A DNA stretch of 64,000 nucleotides from CAYUWG01 sp964448285. GTDB lineage: Bacteria > Bacteroidota > Ignavibacteria > SZUA-365. The position numbers were made by a program, and so were the translations under genes. The stretch covers positions 10,970 through 74,969 of the forward strand of contig CAYUWG010000013.1 in the NCBI GenBank assembly GCA_964448285.1. Direction: 5' to 3'. Position 1 is the stretch's first letter. Each line of letters opens with the position of its first letter. Positions 24,296 through 32,200 of this stretch are shown piece by piece. Below the pieces are notes generated by a model. The model saw only the letters and a list, made by a program, of their open reading frames with translations. It made no database searches and had not been told where the DNA came from.

Positions 24296-25589
24296 GTTCG
24301 TTGGTTTGCCGCGCTTCTTCCATTGTTCCTTCTTGAGCCTCTTCTCGAGTCTCTTGTGGCATCTGTCGTGTAAAAGGATAGCATGTGTAAGATCGTCAGT
24401 CTTACCACCTTTGGCGTGCGGAATGATGTGATGTGATGACGAATCACCAAATCGCATCTGTTTGCCGCATTCGCCACACAGTCCATTTTGGCGAAAAAAA
24501 AGAAGTCGTTTTTGCTCAGCATCATGCAGTCGGTCGGGGTCCCTGACAATAATGGGGTGAAGCCTTTTGAATTCTTCTATCATGATCCCAAGGCGATTTG
24601 TCAATGACTCAGAAGTTGTCAAGATTTTCGACTCTTGCTTGAACTGCTTATATCGTGAGAACAATTTTTTGGTCATGCCAGGTGGTGGGTCAACCTCGTA
24701 GAGCGAGAAGCTATTAAGGTTTCTTAGAAATTCCTTGCCAAATTCGAACAACTCATTTAACAACTGTGAATTGTCAGCACGCTGCTTTCTGAGCCATGAT
24801 ACAAGCAGATAGAAAGCAATCGATTCCCTGGGTGAGAAGGCCGTAAGCATCAGGTTGAGAGATGAATGAAGAACATCTAGATTGCCGATGAAGGCTTTGA
24901 CCTTCTTTGCAGGAATCTTCTTTTGGTATGACTTGACCCCCTTGACAAGCGTGTGGAGTTCTAGGTCAGGGAAGACTCTTCTTTGAAAATCACCTTCAAG
25001 TTCGATTAGCAGCATCTCGGCGGCAAGTTGTCTCCACCTGAATCGTTTGTCTTTTCCAAGAAGTGTAAAGAACTTATGTGTCTCACGGGTGTTCTTAAAG
25101 GTATCTTTGAATAGACCGCGATGAGCGCTGATCTTTTCTGCCTTGTTAAGTGGTGTGCCTTCCCTGTAAGCGTAGAAAGGTTTGAACAATGTCTTCTTCC
25201 TTGCTCTCTGGATCGTGACTTTTCAGCTTCAAGTAGAATACGCAGTATGCGTCAAGTAGAGTCTTGTCTGGAAAGTCTAGATGAGAGTACTTGGTAATGT
25301 CCGTATCATCAAGGTCGAGTTTATCCAATAGGTAGTTATGGATAGCGAGTAGTCTCTGTTGACCGTCCAAAACCTCATACTGGCCGTGTTCGTTCACAAA
25401 AAGGACAAGGACACCTATGGAATAACGATTAATGATGGACCTGATAAGCTCGATTTTCTGGGAGTGTTTCCAAATATCCCCCCGCTGGTACTCCTGGTTG
25501 ATGAAAATCTTTCCGGCGTCGAACAACTTTGGGATTTGGGCAAGGACGAACTTGTCAAAGTGTATGTCAGGAACAGTTTGTTTAGGCAT
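24290..25589 (-). pseudogene. DUF262-HNH nuclease (GmrSD-like defence protein), frameshifted
   Basis: Two overlapping reading frames (25146-25589 and 24290-25189) read as one DUF262 protein. The N-terminal frame has INQEYQRGDIW (residues 30-40) and VLDGQQRLLAI (73-83), the DUF262 nucleotide-binding signature, and ends TFLRLQ then off-frame residues. The other frame continues with EGTPLNKAEKI, the normal continuation, and finishes with an HNH nuclease domain (CGECGKQ, HHIIPHAKGGK, ILLHDRCHK). Removing one C from the run at 25162-25164 restores a single protein of ~430 residues. DUF262-HNH proteins are linked to restriction of modified or phage DNA. It is either inactivated, a sequencing error, or uses programmed frameshifting. 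Confidence 0.75.
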
Positions 25590-25628
25590 AGTTCCTCAGT
25601 AGTCTAAGTCAAGCGGCAAACCAATGAC

Positions 25629-25754
25629 GCATAACGTTTTGCAGCTACCCGAAGGTTTTAGAAGCACTAAACTGTCAATCTGCACTAAAGCTGAATAGAA
25701 GCACGAACCTTCAATTAACCACGTCACCGCCACTTTTGGGTAGGTGCTGTTATG
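25629..25754 (-). other. attC site, best example in the array
   Basis: About 126 bases. On the - strand it begins CATAACAGCACCTACCC and ends GGGTAGCTGCAAAACG followed by TTATGC. CATAAC pairs with GTTATG, and AGCACCTACCC pairs with GGGTAGCTGC with small bulges, which is the R''-L''/L'-R' layout of integron attC sites. A nested inverted repeat (GAAGGTT/AACCTTC) lies inside. It sits between the lipoprotein stop and the DUF262 gene start; no coding sequence is evident. Confidence 0.75.
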
Positions 25755-25768
25755 TGTAGTTTTTCTTG

Positions 25769-26185
25769 TCATTCGTCAATCTGAATTTCATAGGTCTTAC
25801 CATCTTCTCCATATACTGTTGCAGTACCATCTTCATCAATATCAGCATATGAAATATGGTCTTCGTTTAAGTAGCCGTCATTTGGGAAGTTAATTTGAAC
25901 GACTTGACAGTCTTGAACATCAACGTCAAGCGTGTATGTTGCAGAGTATCCTGTTTCAGGATTATTGTAGTCGACAGTTGCTGAATAAGTTCCATCTTCA
26001 AATTTACAGTCTGATTTATACTCACTTGTTCCATCGCTCTCATCATTATTTTCATCTTCATAATCAGACGAATTTGAATATGAACTTGAATTATCGCTTC
26101 TTTTTTTGTTCTCCGATTTCGAGGAGCAAGAAGACATTTGACTAATTAAAGTCAGAAAGCAAATAAAAATTATTGTCTGTTTCAT
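25769..26185 (-). CDS. Small acidic, Ser/Asn-rich lipoprotein of unknown function
   Basis: 138 residues from ATG 26185 (MKQTIIFICFLTL). The leader ends at a lipobox (MSSC), then a low-complexity Ser/Asp/Glu/Asn linker (residues ~22-52), then a compact acidic beta-rich domain (ATVDYNNPETGYSATYTLDV, ending GEDGKTYEIQIDE). It is AT-rich compared with the surrounding chromosome, which suggests recent transfer. It starts seven bases after its upstream partner and the two appear to share one cassette. I do not recognise the family. Confidence 0.65.
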   Translation of the reverse strand: MKQTIIFICFLTLISQMSSCSSKSENKKRSDNSSSYSNSSDYEDENNDESDGTSEYKSDCKFEDGTYSATVDYNNPETGYSATYTLDVDVQDCQVVQINFPNDGYLNEDHISYADIDEDGTATVYGEDGKTYEIQIDE

Positions 26186-26192
26186 AAATATA

Positions 26193-26615
26193 TTATTCAA
26201 ATATTTTGTCATACCATTTGGATACGTCATCCCTTATTAAATCGTAATACTTGTAAATTATTAATGCTAAGTCGAAGTCAGCACGTTTGGCTTTATACTC
26301 GTTTACTGTAAAGTATCCATAAAAATTACCTTCTTTGTCAACAACAACAGGCGGATTAGTCCCATAAGCATTCCAAGGCGAATTTGAATTATATTCATTG
26401 CCATATGTTCCGTATTCATTCCAAATGGATTTTGAATTATAGCTATTTCCATAGGTTCCATATTCGTTCCATATAGAATTATTATCATAGCTATTGCAAT
26501 TTAAGCAACCAAGATATTCATCGTGATTCTGTCCGCCATATAAGTGCAAAGTTTGAGCATACGTTGTTGTCTCAAAAGCAACAATTAGAAAAAGAAAAAA
26601 AAGTGTTTTGTTCAT
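26193..26615 (-). CDS. Small secreted protein with three WNxYGT repeats
   Basis: 140 residues from ATG 26615 (MNKTLFFLFLIVA), with a signal peptide ending TTYAQ. The mature part begins LYGGQNHDEYLGCLNCN and carries three repeats of the form SIWNEYGTYGN, the last ending SPWNAYGTNPPVVVDKEGNF. Conserved hypothetical proteins with this repeat occur in scattered bacteria; the function is not known. Two Cys in CLNC could form a disulfide or bind metal. It is AT-rich and is the first gene downstream of the recombinase remnant, so it is probably the first unit of the array. Confidence 0.65.
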   Translation of the reverse strand: MNKTLFFLFLIVAFETTTYAQTLHLYGGQNHDEYLGCLNCNSYDNNSIWNEYGTYGNSYNSKSIWNEYGTYGNEYNSNSPWNAYGTNPPVVVDKEGNFYGYFTVNEYKAKRADFDLALIIYKYYDLIRDDVSKWYDKIFE

Positions 26616-26646
26616 ATTCTTTCGTTTTACTGGTTCGTTAAAATTA

Positions 26647-26654
26647 CACATAAC
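26647..26654 (-). other. Possible attI or attC right-end core (GTTATGTG)
   Basis: On the - strand CGGTAGTTATGTG lies between the recombinase remnant and the first small secreted gene. The same GTTATG core ends the attC at 25629-25754. Its position next to the recombinase fits an attI-type site or the right half of a truncated attC. No left half is evident. Confidence 0.4.
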
Positions 26655-26700
26655 TACCGTAAGTACGAACACCTTCGCATATACTGCCAATATAGGCGGA

Positions 26701-26720
26701 TAAACGAACATGTTCGTTTA
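26701..26720. repeat. Perfect 20-bp palindrome at the recombinase stop codon
   Basis: TAAACGAACATGTTCGTTTA is its own reverse complement. Its right end supplies the TAA stop (26718-26720) of the recombinase remnant. It could be a hairpin, a binding site for a dimeric protein, or part of a recombination site. No T-run follows, so it is a poor intrinsic terminator. Confidence 0.7.
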
Positions 26721-27251
26721 TTTCGATCCTGTAAGAACAGCCGTGTCTAATGGACTGACGATCTTGCCAAGCGACTTCTTGCTTACGTGCGTATAATTCT
26801 CCGTCGTCTTCGAGCTGGCGTGACCGAAGAGTTCCTCTATGTACCGGAGGCCAGTCCCGGCTTCCAGAAGGTGTGTCGCAAAAGCATAACGCCGGCTGTG
26901 AACTATGACTTTCTTGCGAATCCCCGCAGCAGCGACAGCCCGCTCGAAGACGTACTGGACACTCCGTTCCGACAAGTGCTTCCTGCCGTCCGCGCCTTCG
27001 AACAAGTACTCCATCGGCTGGCAGGTACAGAAAGACTCGCGCAACGGCTCCGAGGCAACGTAGGAGAGAAGGGAGTACATGTCCTTTATTCCTTTCGAGC
27101 CATGCAGGTGCAGGAGCATTCGTTTGCTGTGGCTGTGTTTCCTCAACCTCATCTCTCTCTCCACTGTCTCGAAAAACTTGTCGGCCATGTGTGGCCCCTG
27201 TGCAGGTTCAACAATCAGTTGTTGCAACGTTACGGAAAGAGTCACTTTCAA
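26718..27251 (-). pseudogene. Tyrosine recombinase/integrase, internally deleted remnant
   Basis: 177 codons from a TTG. The C-terminal half is a recognisable tyrosine recombinase: HLSERSVQYVFERAVAAAGI, then HSRRYAFATHLLEAGTGLRY (HxxR box), LFGHASSKTTENYTHV with the nucleophilic Tyr, and the terminal KIVSPLD. The N-terminal part jumps from a typical core-binding start (EREMRLRKHSHS) straight into LHLHGSKGIKDMYSLL from the catalytic domain. Most of the core-binding domain and the first catalytic Arg are therefore missing. It is most likely inactive. It resembles the integrases that are abundant in the FCB group; it lacks an obvious IntI-specific insertion, so I do not call it IntI. Confidence 0.75.
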
Positions 27252-27383
27252 TGCAAGCCCTTGAGAAAGAAAATTTCATGGCGGAGCGCACTTGCTAACG
27301 ACACTCATTACTGTGCTTTCCAACTCACCGGTGTGTGAAGAAGGTTACGGTGCAGGCAGACTCTGCTTTGAATCGCGCTTTGC

Positions 27384-28388
27384 ATGAAAGTCAGGTCGGG
27401 TTATTATAGCGGCGTGAAGTACCGCAAATCTCTCATCGTCCTGTTTGGAACTGTGCTGTCAGTGAACCTTGCGTCGTCCCAAGTGCGACTGACGCCGACG
27501 GACAGCCTTGGCGCATACAGCGAGATGACAGGGATGAATCGCAATCCGCTTCCCGATTATGTGCACGGCGAAACGACGGGAGAAATCAACACGACGCGCC
27601 TCTGGATCGTCGGCGGTACGATGGTCCTGGTCGATGTCGGCGTCATGTGGTATTACTTCGAAACGTTTTATTCTCCCCGCGAATCGGAGCGCTCGAAGTG
27701 GCATACGTTCAACGACTGGTATAACTCCGATCTGAACGTCGATAAGCTCGGCCACGTGTGGGGTTCGCAGGCATACACGAACTCGCTCTATCACATCTTT
27801 CGCTGGACGAATATGAGCGAGGCAAGCTCGATGTGGTGGTCGAGCGGCGTGTCGTTGTTTCTTCAGGCACAGATGGAGATGACCGACGCTTTTTACCGGC
27901 GCTGGGGTTGGAGTTGGTGGGATACGGGCGCGAACACTCTCGGCGCCGTCTGGCCGAACCTGCAACGCGTATGGGAGCCGTTGCAAAGCATCAATCTCAA
28001 GATGAGCTATTGGCCTTCGCGCGCGATGAAGAACGGTTGGGTCGATTACGTGCTCAAAGACTACGACGGTTTTACGTACTGGCTTGCCTTCACCGTCGAG
28101 AACTTCTTGCCGCAAGCGTTGAAGCCGTACTGGCCGGACTGGTTAGGAGTCGCAGTCGGATTCGGCGCAGACCGAACGTTCATCGGTAAGAATGCCTACA
28201 ACACCGATCGTAACAATAAGGGACTCGGCGATCAGGAGTGGTACATCGCGTTGGACTATGACCTTCGGAAACTCCCGGGCGACACGCCGTTTCTGCGCTT
28301 TCTCAAAGAGCAACTCAATCTCATCCATTGGCCTTCGCCTGCAATCCGATTCACTCCCACAAGCATTTACTACGGATTGTATTTTTAG
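27384..28388 (+). CDS. DUF2279-like envelope protein
   Basis: 334 residues. The signal-peptide-like start is stronger if GTG 27414 is used (VKYRKSLIVLFGTVLSVNLA); the ATG at 27384 adds ten residues. Key segments are LNVDKLGHVWGSQAYTNSLY, containing the Asp-Lys-x-Gly-His motif of DUF2279 proteins, and a Trp-rich region (RRWGWSWWDTGANTLGAVW). A hydrophobic segment (IVGGTMVLVDVGVMWYYF) may anchor it in the membrane. It lies just outside the accessory array and ends at a terminator hairpin. The function of the family is unknown. Confidence 0.65.
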   Translation: MKVRSGYYSGVKYRKSLIVLFGTVLSVNLASSQVRLTPTDSLGAYSEMTGMNRNPLPDYVHGETTGEINTTRLWIVGGTMVLVDVGVMWYYFETFYSPRESERSKWHTFNDWYNSDLNVDKLGHVWGSQAYTNSLYHIFRWTNMSEASSMWWSSGVSLFLQAQMEMTDAFYRRWGWSWWDTGANTLGAVWPNLQRVWEPLQSINLKMSYWPSRAMKNGWVDYVLKDYDGFTYWLAFTVENFLPQALKPYWPDWLGVAVGFGADRTFIGKNAYNTDRNNKGLGDQEWYIALDYDLRKLPGDTPFLRFLKEQLNLIHWPSPAIRFTPTSIYYGLYF

Positions 28389-28437
28389 AACCACCGGTGC
28401 CGTTTATAGTCCGGCACGATGACGATACGCGATAAAA

Positions 28438-28461
28438 AAAGCCGGTCACGCGACCGGCTTT
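28438..28461. terminator. Terminator hairpin between convergent genes
   Basis: AAAGCCGGTC and GACCGGCTTT form a 10-bp stem with a four-base loop. On the - strand it is followed by seven T, a strong intrinsic terminator for the beta-barrel gene. On the + strand the T-tract is interrupted and weaker. Confidence 0.85.
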
Positions 28462-28476
28462 CTGTTTCCTTATGTC

Positions 28477-29235
28477 TCAGTAGGGGAGTGGGAAGGTGAT
28501 GTTGAGGAGGAAGCGGAGGTTGGAAATATCCCATGTCTCGGCATAGGAGGCATCGGCGACTTCATTCAGTCCAATGTTGTAGTGAAGTTCGGGACTCGCG
28601 AATCCATAAGAGAAAAAGAATTCGTAGCCGATCATCGCATCGAGTGAGTAGCGGATGGCGTGAATATCCGGGATGCCGCCTTTCTCCGAGCGGCTCTCCG
28701 AACCGCGTGCCCAATCGGGTTCGACGATAACGGGGGCGTTCAGGTAGCTGTCCTGCAGCAATGCGGAAAGCGTGCCGCCGCCGCCGATGAACGGACCGGG
28801 ACCGCCCGTCGGATACAACCGGAAGTATATGCCGAGCGAGAAATACCGGATAACGTATTCCGTAACCTGTTTGCGCGTCACGTCATAGAGCCTGCCCTGC
28901 GAATCGGAGATGCGATACGGCTCGGTGAAATCTCCTTCGATCTTGACGCTCATCGGATCGAATGCGAAGCGCGCCCCGAAGAGGATCAATCGCGAAAGAG
29001 CTTTTTCCACGTTGACCCCGAAGGTGAAATTCGTTCCGGAACCGTTTCCGAAGAACAAGTTCTCCGGCGTCGGTTTGAATGGCACGTCGCCGCTGTAGGT
29101 GGTTCGCGTCGCACCGACGAGAATACCGCCCCGCACGGCATGCCATGTGCGGTCATTGGCGCGAGTGAACTGTGCCGACGTTTCCATCGCCGATGCGAAA
29201 AGGAGGAGAGGAATGATTGCATACAAGGATTTCAT
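28477..29235 (-). CDS. Outer-membrane beta-barrel protein
   Basis: 252 residues from ATG 29235 (MKSLYAIIPLLLFAS), with AAGGAG six bases upstream of the ATG. A signal peptide ends TSAQ. Alternating hydrophobic and polar strands (GGILVGATRTTYSG, IRYFSLGIYFRLYPTG, YSLDAMIGYEFFFSYGF) and a final LRFLLNITFPLPY fit a small outer-membrane barrel of the porin-family type found in this group. It lies ten bases after the stop of the 2113-residue surface protein and is probably co-transcribed with it. The specific role is unknown. Confidence 0.75.
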   Translation of the reverse strand: MKSLYAIIPLLLFASAMETSAQFTRANDRTWHAVRGGILVGATRTTYSGDVPFKPTPENLFFGNGSGTNFTFGVNVEKALSRLILFGARFAFDPMSVKIEGDFTEPYRISDSQGRLYDVTRKQVTEYVIRYFSLGIYFRLYPTGGPGPFIGGGGTLSALLQDSYLNAPVIVEPDWARGSESRSEKGGIPDIHAIRYSLDAMIGYEFFFSYGFASPELHYNIGLNEVADASYAETWDISNLRFLLNITFPLPY

Positions 29236-29245
29236 GGTAGGCTCC

Positions 29246-32200
29246 TTATCTGGCAAGAATCAGTTTCTGTGTGCTGATGGACTGTCCATCGTTGAGCGAA
29301 ATGAGGTAGAGACCGCTCGGCAAATCCGATGGAGGCGTGAAGAAGAGCGAGTGCGAACCCGCTTCGAGATTGCCGCGATAGACGATTGCGACTTCGCTGC
29401 CGAGTTGGTTGAAGACCTTAAGCTCGACGAACCGCGTCGTCGGAATGGTCACTCCGATTTCCGTGCGCTGCGGTCCGTTCTGCGAAAGGACGTTCGGACG
29501 CGGTGCGGCGAGAGGATTGATGCCAAGGTCGGCCAACGTCGTCACACCGTCGCGCGCTTTCACGGCAATCGTATCGTCGCAACTCTCATCGAGCGTGACG
29601 AGTGCGAGTGACGGTTGAAATTCCGCATTCGTAATGGAGAAGCCTGCTTGCGCCGTTCTTCCGACGAGCACTTCCATTTGAACGCGCGTCAATTCACCTT
29701 CAACGAATGGAGCGCGAGAAACGGTAACGCGAATGCGATCGGGAGCGACGCGCTTGAATGTCGCTTCGCCCTGCAATGAGACGACCTGGCGCGGGCTGAG
29801 CGAATACACGTTGAAGCGCACGTCGAAATTCAATTCGAGATTGGGCGCCGTGCATTCAAGACCGCTGCGGAGGAACACCGGAATCTCGACCACGTCGCCC
29901 GGTCGTCCGGTGAGTGCGGCAGAGCCGCCTGTGACCGAGCTGCAACTGATCGTGACTTCCGGTTCTGACAGGAGAATCATCAACGGCACGATCGCTTCAT
30001 AGCGACATCGAGTGTCCATCGCACGAAGCACTGCGGTTGTCGATTGGTTCGCATTCGGTGTGTACCGCACCGTCACCAACGAACTGGATCCCGGTTGGAT
30101 CGTCAAGGTTTTGCTGCTGTCCACCAGCGAGAACGCTGCCGATCCTTCGACCGATAGCGCGAACGTCGTGATCGTAGTCCCGTTGTTTACCAGTCTCGCC
30201 TGCATCTCAACCGGTTCGTTGGAACACGTCGAGATTCCCTTAACGGTGTCTTGTGCGAATTGGTATTTCACGCGAAGCACACGACCCGCAAAAGGAACAG
30301 CGGCTACTTCAGGGAGACATCGCTGATCGCGGACGATAATGAAGTTCACAGAGCCATTGAAGAAACTCAATGCGCTGTCGATCGGCGGAGTCAACCCGAA
30401 CGTAATCGTTTGCGAAGCGCCGGGCGCGAGTCCGAACACGGAGTCGATCGGTGAGAACAAGCGGATCGGAGAATTGGAGGGTTTGATCAACGCTCCGATC
30501 GTCAGCGGAGTCGTTCCCGTATTCCGAACCTCGATTGTCGTCGTGAGGCGCTCGATATCCTCGTCACGCACGTTTCCACCGGGGCATACGGTAATGTCAT
30601 TGAACGTCGCTTCACCCGGTGTGACGGTGAACGCCGTATGCCGGAGTATCACCGATATCGGGAAGGAAATACTCCCGTCGCACGGCGCGGACGACAATGT
30701 AACGACGCCGCTGTACGTTCCGGGATTCGTCTCGACGAATCGAATACCGAGGTCCTTCGACTCTCCTGACTGCAACGTGAATGGGAATTGTCCCGGCGGG
30801 TCATATGCGAAGCCGAGCGGAAGAACCGAGCCATCGGTGATGGTGATGGGATCGGAGCCGGTGTTGTTCACTGTCGCTTTGAGTTGCTTCGATAGCGGTG
30901 TTTCGCAAGTCAGAACATCAAGCGGCGGAGTGACATCCGTGACTGAGAACTGCGGCTTTACTCCACGCCCACGCACGACGAAGGTAACGGGCTGGAGACA
31001 CACGTCGTCGGTGAAGATCAGGTTCGCCGAATGCTGTCCGGTTGCCGTAGGATTGTATCGAATCGGGAAAGCTTTCGATTGGCCTGCTCCAACGGTGACT
31101 CTGAACGGCGATGCGAGAAAGGCGAACGGCGATCCGACCGGCAATGGAGAAGAAGTAACGTTCAAGGTTTTATCACCCGTGTTCGCGATCACGAACATGC
31201 GGGTGGATGAACTATTGAGACAGACGTCGCCGAAGTCTGCTGATGCGTCCTCCTCCCGGACGAGATAGCCGGGTTTGTATCGCTCACCGATGAGAGCGAC
31301 GGGAAGCGTTTGCGTGCATATTCCACCGGAGCCTGCAAGGACGTTGAGGTACAACGAATCGACGAACGGACCGCCTGTTCCGAGTCGCGCCTGCACGGAG
31401 ATATCCAATCGTCCAAGAGAAGGAACCGCAACACCCTGCGACGGGAAGGGCGTTGCTCCCTGGAAGATGGAGTAACGCACAATCGGTGCCGACGCTGTAA
31501 CGGTGATCGGGAGGGGGCTGTTGTTCTGAAGCGTAATCGTTTGCACCGGCGTGCTCGATCCCGAACCGCAGTCCGTTATCACGCCGAAGTCGATCTGACC
31601 GGGAGTGAGCGTGACGCGGGGAAGAACGCGCTCACCCGACAGCGAGAAATAGACGCTCGTGCCGCACGGTTCACCGAACCATTGAACGCTTCCACCGAAC
31701 TGGTTTCCTTCACCAGTCGGTGGATTGAACAGGATATATCCATCGAACGGATTCCCGGCGCCCGGTACGATGACGATAGGCAAGGTGATCGTCGAGTCCC
31801 ATTCGAATCCCGACGGCAGATCCGGAAGTGAACGGAAAATTGCCGGCGCAGTGCCGGTGTTCGTGATGGTCACTCGGATTTTTGCATTCGGTTCACAGTT
31901 CACGAGAGTGACTGATGTGGGGTTGATGTTCGAAGCGAGGAGTTGCTGGCTGAAAGTATGTCCGCGAAGAGCAACGGTAGCGCTCAGGTTGCAGAGATTC
32001 GAGGCGATCGTGAGGGTCTGGTTGAACGCACCGCTCGTTACAGGGTGAAAGCGAATCGCAATGATTTTTTCCTCACCTGCTTTGAGCTGGAAAACGTTGT
32101 TGAACGCGTCGATCTCGAACGGTGCAGCGATGGTTAGTGTCATCTGCATGTCCGCAGTCCCGTTATTGACGATACGGAGTGATTTCGGTGCAGAGTATCC

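Larger units (their letters stand above)
18870..27251 (-). mobile_element. Putative integron-type cassette array with a damaged recombinase
   Basis: All genes in this block lie on the - strand. They form five compact units, each followed by an element with inverted CATAAC/GTTAT-like ends: small secreted pair, DUF262-HNH, M1-like peptidase, RsgA, and methyltransferase plus endonuclease. A tyrosine-recombinase remnant lies at the upstream end. The contents (restriction genes, stray housekeeping GTPase, small secreted proteins, mixed base composition) are typical of cassette cargo. What is seen is the common orientation, the repeated inter-gene elements and the recombinase fragment. That this is an integron, and not a set of independent insertions, is inferred. 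Boundaries are approximate. Confidence 0.6.

Noticed and set aside
26718..27251. Calling the recombinase remnant IntI
   Set aside because: The IntI-specific insertion near the catalytic centre is not visible, and the protein is too damaged to classify beyond tyrosine recombinase.
26787..27338. Open frame on the + strand opposite the recombinase remnant
   Set aside because: It is antisense to recognisable recombinase sequence (HxxR box, YTHV) and has no coding signal of its own.
30339..31268. Long open frame on the + strand inside the giant surface protein gene
   Set aside because: It is antisense to a clear coding sequence with domain matches and a T9SS tail; its own translation shows no domain pattern. 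Several other + strand frames across 29-35 kb are rejected for the same reason.
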